Shown in pieces: positions 51,962-60,775 of a stretch of DNA of 64,000 bases (position 1 is the stretch's first letter; each line of letters opens with the position of its first letter). This stretch comes from Microbacterium sp. Leaf151. Lineage in GTDB: Bacteria > Actinomycetota > Actinomycetes > Actinomycetales > Microbacteriaceae. The stretch lies in assembly GCF_001424225.1 (NCBI RefSeq), contig NZ_LMOR01000004.1, forward strand, positions 1,123,522 to 1,187,521, given 5' to 3'. Both the position numbers and the translations under genes were made by a program. The notes beneath the pieces are model-generated. The model saw only the letters and a program-made list of their open reading frames with translations, was not told where the DNA came from and did no database searches.

Positions 51962-52777
51962 TCAGGTGTAGAGGTCGGGACGACGGTCGCCGAACAGATC
52001 GTTGTACGGGGGAAGGGACTTGTCGCGAGGGTGCCGCAGCCGCAGTGCCGCCACGACCAGACCTGTCCCCTCGGGGGCCGCAGCGGCGACCCACCCGTCG
52101 TCGTCGATGATCGCCGTGCCCCCGGTCCACGCGACGCCGCGCTCGGATCCGTGACGGTCGGCGATCACCGTGGCGAGGCGGGACGACCGGGCCGCCGCCA
52201 TCGCCTGGATCGTCTCCGGTGCCCGCTCCCCGGCCGGTCGGTCCACGAGCGGCCAGTTGACGGGCAGGGCCAGCACCTCAGCGCCGGCGAGCGCGAGACG
52301 GCGGGGCACCTCGGGGAACTCGTTGTCGTAGCAGACCGCGACTCCCAGGCGACCCACGGGGGTGTCGAAGATCGCCCCGGCCGCATCACCGGGCGCGAAG
52401 AAGCGGGCCTCCTCGCCCCACAGGTGCGACTTGCGGTAGTCACCGAGGCGGGCGGAGCGCGAGAGCACCGCGGCGCTGTTGTAGACGCGATCCCCCGCGT
52501 CCTCCGCATAACCGATGACGGCGACGACCCCCTCCGGAAGATCGGCGCTGATCGCCCCCCACCGCGGATCGTCGCGCCGGAGCGCCGCCCCGCGTGCCTC
52601 CGCCTCGTCGGCGAAGACATAACCGCTGGTGGCGAGCTCGGGCGTCACGACGAGCTGCGCCCCGGCGGCCACGGCTTCGGCGACCGCGGCCCGCAGCGCA
52701 TCGATGTTCGCCGCGACCTCCCCGACGGCGATGCGGGGGGAGGTCGCGGCGACCGTGAGCTCCCGCTCGCCGATCAG
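51962..52777 (-). CDS. Carbon-nitrogen hydrolase (nitrilase superfamily), probable CTG start
   Basis: A 271-residue nitrilase-superfamily amidase. The catalytic triad is E in TPELATSGY (about 46), K in YRKSHLW (about 113) and C in VAVCYDNEFPE (about 147). It hydrolyses an amide or nitrile. No ATG, GTG or TTG lies at the N-terminal end in frame. A CTG at 52777 overlaps the cupin stop (52776-52774) as CTGA, copies the NTGA junctions of this DNA, and has GGAGG four bases upstream. I take it as the start. It is the third gene of the SnoaL-cupin-nitrilase operon. Confidence 0.75.
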   Translation of the reverse strand: MIGERELTVAATSPRIAVGEVAANIDALRAAVAEAVAAGAQLVVTPELATSGYVFADEAEARGAALRRDDPRWGAISADLPEGVVAVIGYAEDAGDRVYNSAAVLSRSARLGDYRKSHLWGEEARFFAPGDAAGAIFDTPVGRLGVAVCYDNEFPEVPRRLALAGAEVLALPVNWPLVDRPAGERAPETIQAMAAARSSRLATVIADRHGSERGVAWTGGTAIIDDDGWVAAAAPEGTGLVVAALRLRHPRDKSLPPYNDLFGDRRPDLYT

Positions 52778-53940
52778 TCGTCCTCCGTCGCCGTCACCAT
52801 CACGCCCACGGGCGCGAGGTAGCCGTTGGGGTCGAGCATCCAGTCGGCGTCGCGGGCGGCGTCGACGACCTCGGGCGCCCACTCCAGATAGACGCGGTCG
52901 TCGCCGGAGTTGATGACGAGCAGCTCGCCTGCGCCCGCCTCTCCGCCGTCGATGCAGCGGAACGCGCGCCACGCGCCGGCCGGCACCGAGAACGAGTCCG
53001 ACGGGTCGAGTTCGACCGTGGTGGAAGGGTCGCCGTTCAGGGTGACCGCCCACCGGCCGCTCTTGACCAGCACCGCCTGGTTCTTGTCGTGTCGGTGACG
53101 GAGCAGTCCCTCGTCGGCCGCGGCGCGCACCCACGCCATGTTGAACGAGTGCGGCTCGTGGATGCGGGGGACCTGACGACGGTCCTCGGTCATGCCGTAA
53201 CCGATCGCGAGGCTCAGCTCGGCGGCACCGCCGGGCAGGCTCGCACACAGCAGGGCGTTGTCACTGTAGACGCGGTCACCCGGCTGGATCACGCGCTCGC
53301 GCATCTGGTCGACGGTGAAGGGTGTGAGCCCGTCGATGTAGCGCTGCTGGATGGGCTTGATGAGCGCGACGTCCGTCGGCAGCTCGTCACCGGCGACCGT
53401 GTCGATCAGCTGGTTGTCGGCCGTGAGGTGAAGACCGTACGACTCCGCCTCCTTCAGCACCGATGGCCCCCAGATGATGCCCCCGGTCACATCGCGTCCG
53501 AGGACGGTCCACAGGATGCCGTCGTCGGGACCCTCGTTGGTGAAGCCGCGGAAGATCCACGTCGGGATCGAGATGATGTCTCCGTCGGTGCTGACGTACT
53601 CGCCCTGCTTGCCGTCGATCCCCCAGCGCAGGCGGAACTCGCCTCCCAGGTTGACGAAGACCTCGGCGGTGAAGTGGAGGTGCAGGTTGTTCGAGATCCC
53701 GTTCGGCATGCCGGCGGCGCCGGTGTTGAAGCCGTGCTCCTCGGTCAGGTTGATGACCTGGCCGGCGTTCTGCGAGACCCCTCCGCCGATGAAGGCGTAG
53801 TTCTGCTTGCGGTCGGAGCCGGGGGTGCGGCAGTCGATGAAAGCGGCGTTGTGCGGCGCCCAGTCGCTCTTGCGGATGGTGCGCCGTTCGATCTCGGCCC
53901 CGTCGACGACGGCGTCGTGGCTCAGGTGGTCCGTGCTCAT
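52774..53940 (-). CDS. Bicupin protein, dioxygenase-like
   Basis: A 388-residue protein with two cupin domains. The first has LHLHFTAEVFVNLGGEFRLR and the second HRHDKNQAVLVKSGRWAVTLNG (given in part) as metal/beta-strand motifs at about 80 and 285. The layout resembles gentisate-type or other ring-cleaving dioxygenases, or sugar-acid isomerases. ATG 53940 has a GAAGGAAGAG site. It follows the SnoaL-like gene by 20 bases and overlaps the nitrilase gene. The reaction is unknown; I cannot choose between dioxygenase and isomerase. Confidence 0.7.
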   Translation of the reverse strand: MSTDHLSHDAVVDGAEIERRTIRKSDWAPHNAAFIDCRTPGSDRKQNYAFIGGGVSQNAGQVINLTEEHGFNTGAAGMPNGISNNLHLHFTAEVFVNLGGEFRLRWGIDGKQGEYVSTDGDIISIPTWIFRGFTNEGPDDGILWTVLGRDVTGGIIWGPSVLKEAESYGLHLTADNQLIDTVAGDELPTDVALIKPIQQRYIDGLTPFTVDQMRERVIQPGDRVYSDNALLCASLPGGAAELSLAIGYGMTEDRRQVPRIHEPHSFNMAWVRAAADEGLLRHRHDKNQAVLVKSGRWAVTLNGDPSTTVELDPSDSFSVPAGAWRAFRCIDGGEAGAGELLVINSGDDRVYLEWAPEVVDAARDADWMLDPNGYLAPVGVMVTATEDD

Positions 53941-53960
53941 TTTTCTCTTCCTTCGTTGGA

Positions 53961-54941
53961 TCAGTAGATGTTTCCCAGGACGACGGGCTCGTCGCCCCGC
54001 ATTCCGGCGATCTGCGCGCGCAGCGCGATGTCGTCCCACAGCCGCACCTCTTTGACGAGGGAGCCCTGGTGGAAGGTGAACTGCGAGATGCCCAGCACGT
54101 CGACCGGCTGGCCCGTCAGCGAGCCGTAGTTCGCGACGCCGTTGTAGTCGCCGACGAACTTCCACGTCACCGCCACCCGCAGGCCCGCGTAGCGCACGTC
54201 GTAGTTGGTCTGGATGTCGCGGATCTGGAAACGTCCCGACGGGAACGACTCCAGGAACCGGAGCAGGGCACGGCGATAGCCCTCGGGGCGGATGACGAGG
54301 CGGTTGCCCACCGTGAGCAGGACGAGGTCGCGGTGGAAGTAGCGCTCGACCTTCTGCAGGTCGCGGTCGTTCCACACCGTCTCGATCATCTCGACGACCC
54401 GCTCCACCTCGGAGCGGTACTCGTCGGGGCGGGGGCCCGAGTCGCCCACGGCGATGGGGTCGGCCGGTGCCGGTTCGGTCCACGTGCCGGTGTAGCCGCG
54501 GAACGCCTGAGCCCGCGCCAGTTCGTCGAGGTCGCTCTGCAGCACGAGTGCCCCGGCGAGGGTGTCGCGCACCACCCACTCCTCGACCATGCGACCCCGA
54601 CGGTAGAGGCAGTTGGCGATGGTGCGGCTGTATTCGGATGACTGCAGGTGCCCCGAGAGCACGAGGTGCGAGCTGAGGAAGGCGTCGTCACCGCGGGCCT
54701 CCCAGATGACGTCCTCGGCCTGCCCGGTGCGGTCGGGGGTCGCGGAGATGCGCATCAGCGTGCCCTCGATGACCTCGTCGCGGGTGGTCGAGGTTCCGTA
54801 CGCGCCGTGGACGATCGAGTCGGGCTCGTAGTTGTCCCTGATGAAGCTGATCGACCGATCCACCCAGATCAGATCCGTCACCTCGCGGATGAAGTCGTCG
54901 GGATCCGCATACGGCTGGTAGGCGACCGGGTCGAGAGGCAC
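53961..54941 (-). CDS. Double SnoaL-like (NTF2 fold) protein
   Basis: A 326-residue protein with two NTF2/SnoaL-like domains (about 12-150 and 180-320); the second has VVEMIETVWNDRDLQKVERYFHRDL (given as region 184-208) and a final FTFHQGSLVKEVRLWDDIA pattern. Such domains are cyclases, hydratases or isomerases, or only bind ligands. GTG 54941 has an AAGGAG site. It is the first gene of a three-gene operon whose promoter region carries GTATGCGTATGC at 54998-55009, a LacI-type site. Function not recognised beyond fold. Confidence 0.7.
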   Translation of the reverse strand: MPLDPVAYQPYADPDDFIREVTDLIWVDRSISFIRDNYEPDSIVHGAYGTSTTRDEVIEGTLMRISATPDRTGQAEDVIWEARGDDAFLSSHLVLSGHLQSSEYSRTIANCLYRRGRMVEEWVVRDTLAGALVLQSDLDELARAQAFRGYTGTWTEPAPADPIAVGDSGPRPDEYRSEVERVVEMIETVWNDRDLQKVERYFHRDLVLLTVGNRLVIRPEGYRRALLRFLESFPSGRFQIRDIQTNYDVRYAGLRVAVTWKFVGDYNGVANYGSLTGQPVDVLGISQFTFHQGSLVKEVRLWDDIALRAQIAGMRGDEPVVLGNIY

Positions 54942-54997
54942 TCTGGGCTCCTTCGGGTTGCGGCGTCGTGAGAGACGCGCGGGGCGATGTCGGCAGT

Positions 54998-55009
54998 GTA
55001 TGCGTATGC
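54998..55009. promoter_or_regulatory. LacI regulon site 1 (GTATGCGTATGC)
   Basis: Two mismatches from GCATACGTATGC. It lies 57 bases upstream of the SnoaL-cupin-nitrilase operon and just beyond the 3' end of the LacI gene. Confidence 0.6.
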
Positions 55010-55059
55010 ACAACACGGACGCAAGCATCACCCGCGGCAGAGGGAGCGCGGTCGTCGGC

Positions 55060-56058
55060 TCAGTGGGCGCTCGGTGCGCTCAACGTCCGCCGCTCGACGA
55101 ACGTCGTCGCGAACTCGACGTGTGCGAACTCCTCCGGACGCTCCTCGATGCGCTGGACCATGAGCCGACCCGCCTCGCGGGCCATCTGCACGTAGTCGTA
55201 CGCGATCGTGGACAGCTCCAGGATGGGCCAGGATGCCGGGGGCAGATCGTCGAATCCGATGATCGAGATGTCGCCGGGCACCGACGCGCCGGCCCGACGA
55301 GCCGCATTCAGTGCGCCGTAGGCCATGACGTCGTTGCCGCAGAAGATGAGGGTGGGCGGATCGGGCAGGGCCAGAAGTTCCGCGGTCGCGGAGTCCCCGG
55401 CCGCCGTGTCGAACGGGCCGTGGCGCACGACTCCGGCCTCCAGCGGGATGCCCTTCGCGGCCAGCGCCGCACGCAGCGCCACCTCCCTCGAACGTCCCGT
55501 GCTGGTGTTCTGCGGCCCGAGCACGGCCCCGATGCGTCGATGGCCGAGCGCCAGCGCGCGGTCGACGGCGACCTCGAACCCCCGTCCGGGAGCGACGACC
55601 GTGGCATCCGCGTCGACCAGCGCCGCCGTGCGGTTGAAATACACGAACGGCAGCCCTCGGTCGCGCAGCCGAAGGGGCACGACCGACTCCACGGTCGTGG
55701 TGGCCAGGATGACGCCGTCCAGGCCATTGGCGATGAGGCGCTCGGCGACAGACTCGTCGGCCGTCTCGGTATGGAGCACCAATTGGTACCCGCAGGACTC
55801 GAGCTCACGATGCAGGGGCGCGATGATGTGGGCGTAGAACTGGTTCTCGAGGTCGGTCACGAGCAGACCGATACGTCGTGTGCGCCCGGACGACAAGGCC
55901 CGCCCCGCCTCGCTCGGGACGTAGCCGAGCAGCATCGCCGCGTCGCGGACGCGCTTCTTCGTCTCCTCCGACACGCGAGGATCGTCGCGGAGGGCGCGCG
56001 ACACGGTGGGTTGGGAGACGCCGGCCAGTCGAGCGACGTCTCTGCTCGTGACGGCCAT
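55060..56058 (-). CDS. LacI family regulator of the catabolic region
   Basis: A 332-residue LacI protein: SRDVARLAGVSQPTVSRAL (5-23) is the helix-turn-helix; residues 60-332 are the sugar-binding-like domain (IGLLVTDLENQFYAHII, FCGNDVMAYGALNA, ISIIGFDDLPPASWP). ATG 56058 has a GGGGGG site. It sits between the SnoaL-cupin-nitrilase operon and the divergent HisD-2 operon, with GCATACGTATGC-like palindromes before both and before the ABC transporter. It is the likely repressor of all three. The inducer is unknown. Confidence 0.88.
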   Translation of the reverse strand: MAVTSRDVARLAGVSQPTVSRALRDDPRVSEETKKRVRDAAMLLGYVPSEAGRALSSGRTRRIGLLVTDLENQFYAHIIAPLHRELESCGYQLVLHTETADESVAERLIANGLDGVILATTTVESVVPLRLRDRGLPFVYFNRTAALVDADATVVAPGRGFEVAVDRALALGHRRIGAVLGPQNTSTGRSREVALRAALAAKGIPLEAGVVRHGPFDTAAGDSATAELLALPDPPTLIFCGNDVMAYGALNAARRAGASVPGDISIIGFDDLPPASWPILELSTIAYDYVQMAREAGRLMVQRIEERPEEFAHVEFATTFVERRTLSAPSAH

Positions 56059-56105
56059 GGACCCCCCTGGCGATCGGGTGCTGAGGGTCGAAGTCTAGCG
56101 AAAGG

Positions 56106-56134
56106 TTGACCTCGTGTGCATACGCAGTCATGAT
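56106..56134 (+). promoter_or_regulatory. Promoter of the HisD-2 operon
   Basis: TTGACC (56106-56111), 17 bases, CATGAT (56129-56134). A GCATACG half-site lies in the spacer (56118-56124) and the full operator covers the expected start of transcription. Confidence 0.55.
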
Positions 56135-56138
56135 GAGA

Positions 56139-56150
56139 GCATACGTATGC
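56139..56150. promoter_or_regulatory. LacI regulon site 2 (GCATACGTATGC)
   Basis: A perfect 12-base palindrome with a central CG, placed over the likely transcription start of the HisD-2 operon. It is the best copy and defines the motif. Confidence 0.75.
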
Positions 56151-56167
56151 AAACGAAGGAAGCGATG

Positions 56168-57484
56168 ATGCCCCTGTACCTGAAGAAGGCTCCCACCAAG
56201 TCGTTCACCGACACCGCGCAGAGCGACGTCGCGGCGACCGTCGGCACGATCATCGGTGACATCCGCGAACACGGCGACGATGCCGTCCGCCGATACGCAT
56301 CGACGTTCGACCGGTGGGAGGGGCCGTTCCGGCTCGACGACGCCGATGTCGACCGGATCATGGCAACACTCGAACCCCAGGTCATCGATGACATCCGCTT
56401 CGTCCAGGATCAGGTCCGCCGCTTCGCTCAGGCGCAACGGGACTCCCTCGCCGACATCGAGGTCGAGACGCTGCCGGGGGTTCACCTCGGGCAGAAGCAC
56501 GTCCCCGTCCGCGCCGCCGGCGCTTACATCCCCGGCGGGAAGTACCCGCTGACGGCCTCCGCGCACATGACGATCATCACGGCGAAGGTCGCCGGTGTTC
56601 CCCGCGTCGTCGCGTGCACCCCGCCGATCCGCGGCGAGATCCCCGCGGCCACCGTCGCGGCGATGAAGCTCGCCGGGGCCGACGAGATCTACATCCTCGG
56701 CGGCGTGCAGGCGGTCACCGCGATGGCCGTCGGAACCGAGACCATCGCCCCCGTCAACATGATCGCCGGACCCGGCAACGCGTACGTCGCCGAAGCCAAG
56801 CGTCAGCTGTTCGGCGAGGTGGGCATCGACCTGTTCGCCGGCCCCACAGAGATCCTGATCGTCGCCGACGACGACGCCGACCCGTTCCTCACCGCGGTCG
56901 ACCTGCTGTCGCAGGCGGAGCACGGACCCGAGTCGCCGGCCGTGCTCATCACGACCTCGCGGGCGCTCGGCGAGCGGGTGATGGAACTGGTCGAAGAGAT
57001 CCTTCCCGGCATGTCGACCCGGGACTACGCCGAGCCCGCGTGGCGCGACTGGGGACAGGTGATCGTGGTCGACGACCTCGACGAGGCCTACGCCCTCGCC
57101 GACTCGTTCGCCTTCGAGCACGTGCAGATCTTCACGAACGAACCCCGCGCCGCGCTCGAGAAGATGCACGACTACGGCGCCCTCTTCCTCGGCGAGAACA
57201 CGTGCGTGTCGTACGGCGACAAGGTCATCGGCACCAACCACGTGCTGCCGACCCTCGGCGCCGCGCGCTACACGGGGGGCCTGTGGGTGGGCAAGTACCT
57301 GCGCACCATCACGTACCAGGAGATCACCGACCCCGCCTCGTCGGCGATGCTCGGCGAGGTCTGCGGCCGCGCTGCGCGCGTGGAGCTGTTCGAGGGACAC
57401 GCGCGTTCGGGCGACGCACGCGCATGGCGTCACGGCGGCGCGACGTTCCCCTGGATCGAGGAGAGCCGGGCGGGCGCACGATGA
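56168..57484 (+). CDS. Histidinol dehydrogenase family enzyme, catabolic paralogue 2 (HpsN-like)
   Basis: A 438-residue HisD-family protein, start chosen at ATG 56168 (another ATG three bases earlier) seven bases after AAGGA. Catalytic motifs are kept: SQAEHGPESPA, AFEHVQI, YGDKVIGTNHVLPT, and a late His in FEGHARSGDAR. The stretches LGGVQAVTAMAVGTETI and YTGGLWVGKYLRTITYQEI, and the C-terminus, look like sulfopropanediol 3-dehydrogenase (HpsN) and other catabolic members rather than biosynthetic HisD. It probably oxidises an alcohol to an acid with NAD. It overlaps the SDR gene by four bases. Confidence 0.8.
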   Translation: MPLYLKKAPTKSFTDTAQSDVAATVGTIIGDIREHGDDAVRRYASTFDRWEGPFRLDDADVDRIMATLEPQVIDDIRFVQDQVRRFAQAQRDSLADIEVETLPGVHLGQKHVPVRAAGAYIPGGKYPLTASAHMTIITAKVAGVPRVVACTPPIRGEIPAATVAAMKLAGADEIYILGGVQAVTAMAVGTETIAPVNMIAGPGNAYVAEAKRQLFGEVGIDLFAGPTEILIVADDDADPFLTAVDLLSQAEHGPESPAVLITTSRALGERVMELVEEILPGMSTRDYAEPAWRDWGQVIVVDDLDEAYALADSFAFEHVQIFTNEPRAALEKMHDYGALFLGENTCVSYGDKVIGTNHVLPTLGAARYTGGLWVGKYLRTITYQEITDPASSAMLGEVCGRAARVELFEGHARSGDARAWRHGGATFPWIEESRAGAR

Positions 57485-58239
57485 CGGAGCTCCGCGGGCG
57501 GACGGCGCTGGTCACCGGCGGTGGGAGCGGTCTGGGGGCGGCCATCGCCCGCGCGCTGTCGCGTGCCGGCGCCGATCTCGTCGTCGTCGGTCGTGATGCG
57601 CGCAAGCTCGATGCGGTCGCGGCCGAGCTGCCCGACTCCGCCCGCGCGTTCGTCTGCGACGTCTCCGACGAGGCGTCGGTCGCGCGCCTGCGCGACGATC
57701 TCGCCGACACCGAGATCTCGATCCTGGTCAACAACGCCGGGATTGCCGGGCCCGTCGCCGCTCTCACCGACATCGGCGTCGCCGAATGGGACGAGGTGTT
57801 CGCCGTCAACGTGCGCGGGACGTTCCTGCTGTGCCGGGCGTTCCTGCCGGCGATGGTGGAGCGCGGCGGCGGTGACGTGATCAACATCGCCTCCGTCTCG
57901 GGCAAACGGCCTCTGGCGCACCGCACCCCCTACACCGCGTCGAAGATGGCGGTCCTGGGCCTGACCTCGACCCTCGCGTTCGAGGTGGGGCCCGCCGGCG
58001 TGAACGTCAACACACTGTCGCCGGGGCCCGTCGCCGGGGAACGCATGTCGCGCAACTTCCGGCTCGAGGCGGAACGCTCGGGGAAGAGCATCGAGGATGC
58101 CGAGACCGCCTTCGTCTCGCGCGCGGCTCTGGGCCGCATGATCACCGAGGACGAGGTCGGCGCCGCCGTGGTGGCAATGCTGTCGATGCCCGGGATGTGC
58201 GGAGCCGACGTCGACCTCTCGGCGGGGATGATCGCGTGA
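57481..58239 (+). CDS. Short-chain dehydrogenase/reductase
   Basis: A 252-residue SDR: TGGGSGLGAAIARAL (12-26) for NAD(P), NNAG (about 83-86), catalytic Ser in IASVSGK (about 140), and YTASK with Tyr/Lys (about 156-160). It overlaps the HisD-2 gene at its start and the aldolase gene at its stop, so the three are translated as a unit. It probably oxidises or reduces a hydroxy acid or sugar acid between the dehydrogenase and aldolase steps. Confidence 0.88.
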   Translation: MTELRGRTALVTGGGSGLGAAIARALSRAGADLVVVGRDARKLDAVAAELPDSARAFVCDVSDEASVARLRDDLADTEISILVNNAGIAGPVAALTDIGVAEWDEVFAVNVRGTFLLCRAFLPAMVERGGGDVINIASVSGKRPLAHRTPYTASKMAVLGLTSTLAFEVGPAGVNVNTLSPGPVAGERMSRNFRLEAERSGKSIEDAETAFVSRAALGRMITEDEVGAAVVAMLSMPGMCGADVDLSAGMIA

Positions 58240-59003
58240 GCGCGTCCCCTCGAGCGCCTCGCCCGGCGTCCCTCCGCGCCCGGGCGGAGGCGGGAGAGCG
58301 TCTCATCGGCGCACTGCTGCGCATGCCGGGCGAGGAGCTCGTCGAGATGCTCGCCGTCTCGGGCTTCGACTTCGTGCTCATCGACGCCGAGCACGGCCCC
58401 GCCGACGTCATCGCCCTGCGCCAGCACATCGCCGTGGCGGGCCTGCACGGAGTCCCGGTCATCGTCCGGGTGGGCGAGGACGACCCCGGCATGGTGCTCC
58501 GCGTGCTCGATCAGGGTGCGCAGGGCGTGCTGGTCCCCCACGTCGACGATGCCGAGGCAGCGGCCGCGGTGGTCGCCGCGGCGCACTACCCGCCCCTCGG
58601 TACCCGCGGCTTCGCCACCTACAGCCGCGCCGGGTTCTTCGGCGAGACGCCTCCCGACCAGCACCGCGACTGGTACCGGGAGAACACCCTCGTACTCGCG
58701 ATGATCGAGTCACCGACGGGCGTTTCAGCGGCCCACGGGATCGCGAGCACCCCGGGCCTCGACGGGATCATGATCGGACCGGCCGACCTCGCCGCCTCGT
58801 CCGGAGCCGCCGACCTCCCCGTCGCCGAGGCCACCGCGATCGTCAATCGGGCGGTGGCTGCGACGGGCAAGATGCGCATGGACATCGTGGGGACCGCCGC
58901 CGCCGCCTCCGCCGCCTTCGACGACGGCGCACGGCTCGTGGTCTACAACCTCGCGTCGTCCCTCATGACGCACCTGCGCGGCCTGCGGGCCGCCGGCGAC
59001 TGA
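58236..59003 (+). CDS. HpcH/HpaI family aldolase
   Basis: A 255-residue class II aldolase of the HpcH/HpaI family: FDFVLIDAEHGP (about 38-49), VLVPHVDDAE (about 93-102), PLGTRGF (about 119-125), MIESPTG with the metal Glu (about 152-158) and GLDGIMIGPADLAAS with the metal Asp. It splits 2-keto-3-deoxy sugar acids or similar into pyruvate and an aldehyde. GTG 58236 overlaps the SDR stop. As last gene of the operon it is likely the terminal carbon-cleaving step of the pathway. Confidence 0.87.
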   Translation: MSASPRAPRPASLRARAEAGERLIGALLRMPGEELVEMLAVSGFDFVLIDAEHGPADVIALRQHIAVAGLHGVPVIVRVGEDDPGMVLRVLDQGAQGVLVPHVDDAEAAAAVVAAAHYPPLGTRGFATYSRAGFFGETPPDQHRDWYRENTLVLAMIESPTGVSAAHGIASTPGLDGIMIGPADLAASSGAADLPVAEATAIVNRAVAATGKMRMDIVGTAAAASAAFDDGARLVVYNLASSLMTHLRGLRAAGD

Positions 59004-59077
59004 GCCCGCCCGCGACGCCACTTCGCGCCGCCGGCCGCTGCACCCGTGCGCGGTCCGAGACGGTGCCTGCGCGCCCG

Positions 59078-59104
59078 CGGCGGCGCCCGCACGCGGCGCC
59101 GCCG
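59078..59104. terminator. Bidirectional terminator hairpin
   Basis: A perfect 10-bp stem (CGGCGGCGCC/GGCGCCGCCG) with a 7-base loop between the convergent aldolase and hydrolase genes. Confidence 0.7.
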
Positions 59105-59135
59105 GGGTGCGGCCGCAGAGGCGAGCTTCGTCCGC

Positions 59136-59879
59136 TCACGACGCACCGGCGCGGCCCGCGCTCGACCGGGGACCGAGCGTCTCGGCATCCACACCGGCGC
59201 GCCAGTCGCGCACGAGGGCGCCGAACTCGACGGGGCGCTCGAGCGGCACGAGGTGGCCCGCGTCGAGCTGCTCGCGCCGCGACCCCGCGAGCGCCCTCGC
59301 GATCTCGTCGTGGAAGCCCGGAGGACACAGCGCGTCCTCCCGGCCGGCGATCACGAGCGACGGTACGTGTACCGCGCAGAGCCCCGGCAACAGGTCGACG
59401 CGCGTCGCCTGCAGGTGCAGTTGCGCCGCCAGCACGGCATCCGGGGTCTGCTCCGCCATGCGCAGAGTGCGCTCCACCAGATCGGGCCGGGTCGCGCGCA
59501 CACGTTCCGAAAGGAGCGCGGGCAGGATGCCGGACTGAAGATCGGCCGGCGTCTCGCCCGCCGACAGACGATCGAGCCAGCCCGCCCATCCCACGCGTTG
59601 CGCCGGCGTGGGGGCCTTCGCATTCGTCGCCGTGACGCAGAGGCCGAGCACCCGCTCCGGCGCGCGCACGGTCACCGCCATCGCCACGATCGCGCCGAGC
59701 GACAGACCGCCGATCACGAAGGTGCGCGGCAGGTCCCGCAGCAGTCGATCGACCTGGGCATCGAGAGCGTCCGCATCCACCGCCGGGGTGAGCGCGTCGT
59801 CGAGCCCGCATCCCGTCCACAGATCGGGCGTGCAGTTCATCCCCGCCAACAGGACGAGCGGCACGGCGGGCACGCTCAC
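59136..59879 (-). CDS. Alpha/beta-fold hydrolase
   Basis: A 247-residue alpha/beta hydrolase. Nucleophile Ser in GGLSLGA (about 63-69), acid Asp in AGREDALCPP (about 190-199) and His in DAGHLVPLERP (about 218-228). GTG 59879 overlaps the stop of the ABC permease gene, so it is the last gene of the transporter operon. It may hydrolyse an ester or lactone of the imported compound (context inference). Confidence 0.82.
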   Translation of the reverse strand: MSVPAVPLVLLAGMNCTPDLWTGCGLDDALTPAVDADALDAQVDRLLRDLPRTFVIGGLSLGAIVAMAVTVRAPERVLGLCVTATNAKAPTPAQRVGWAGWLDRLSAGETPADLQSGILPALLSERVRATRPDLVERTLRMAEQTPDAVLAAQLHLQATRVDLLPGLCAVHVPSLVIAGREDALCPPGFHDEIARALAGSRREQLDAGHLVPLERPVEFGALVRDWRAGVDAETLGPRSSAGRAGAS

Positions 59880-60775
59880 CCCTTGACGGCGCCGTCGCTC
59901 AGACCGGCTACGAGATACTTCTGCGCGATGAAGGCGATGACCACGACCGGGATCGTGAGGAGCATCGACGCCGCCCCCGCCTGCTGGAGCATCGGCAGCG
60001 TCTGGCCCAGCTGGGTCGCGATGAACACCGGCACGGTCTTCGACGACGTGTCGGTGAGGACCAGCGCGGTGAGGTACTCCTGGAACGCGAACAGGAAGAC
60101 GAAGATGCCGGCGGTGAGGATGCCGGGTCCCATGAGCGGGATCATGACGCGCCGCAGCATGCCGATGCGCGTGCAGCCGTCGATCATGGCCGCCTCGTCG
60201 AGCTCGCGGGGGATCTCGGCGAAGAAGTTGCGCAGCAGCCAGATCGTGAACGGTTGATTGATCGCCACGAGCGCGATGGCAAGGGCGAACTGGGTGTCGT
60301 AGATGCCGAGCGCGCGGCTGATGTCGTACATCGGCAGCACCACGGCGAATCGCGGCAGGGCACGGAAGATGAGGGCGAGCACGAGAAGGAGCGCCGAGAT
60401 GTAGCTCGGGAAGCGCGACAGCGCGTAGGCGGCGGGGATGCCGATGATGAGAGCGAGCAACGTGGAGATGACCGCGACGGCCAGCGTGTTGATCAGGTAG
60501 TCGGAGAAGTACGTCGTCTCCCACAGGTCGACGAAAGCCTTCAGCGTCGGCTCGTAGCCCGAAAGGACCGGCGGGTTGGCGAAGGCGACGTCCGTCGGCT
60601 TCGTCACCGACAGCATCATCCAGACGAACGGGCTCAGCATGAGGAAGCACAGGATGCCGAGGAGCAAGCCCGTCACGCTCACGATGCGCCGCCGCGGTCG
60701 AGGTCGGCGACTCTTGCCCTCGATGTCGCCGGTGGTGATGGCGCGGGTGGACAGCGCCTCGCTGCTGAGGGTCAT
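59876..60775 (-). CDS. Carbohydrate ABC transporter permease (MalG type)
   Basis: A 299-residue CUT1 permease with six membrane helices (first about 32-54) and the EAA loop ELDEAAMIDGCTRIGMLRRV (about 193-212) that docks the ATPase. It overlaps the other permease gene by four bases. No ATPase gene is in this operon; many actinobacterial CUT1 systems share a distant MsiK-type ATPase. Substrate class is a sugar or polyol-like compound. Confidence 0.9.
   Translation of the reverse strand: MTLSSEALSTRAITTGDIEGKSRRPRPRRRIVSVTGLLLGILCFLMLSPFVWMMLSVTKPTDVAFANPPVLSGYEPTLKAFVDLWETTYFSDYLINTLAVAVISTLLALIIGIPAAYALSRFPSYISALLLVLALIFRALPRFAVVLPMYDISRALGIYDTQFALAIALVAINQPFTIWLLRNFFAEIPRELDEAAMIDGCTRIGMLRRVMIPLMGPGILTAGIFVFLFAFQEYLTALVLTDTSSKTVPVFIATQLGQTLPMLQQAGAASMLLTIPVVVIAFIAQKYLVAGLSDGAVKG

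Noticed and set aside
49616..57484. hisD genes as part of histidine biosynthesis
   Set aside because: No other his gene is near either copy. Both lie with catabolic enzymes, transport and LysR/LacI regulators, so the biosynthetic name is not used.
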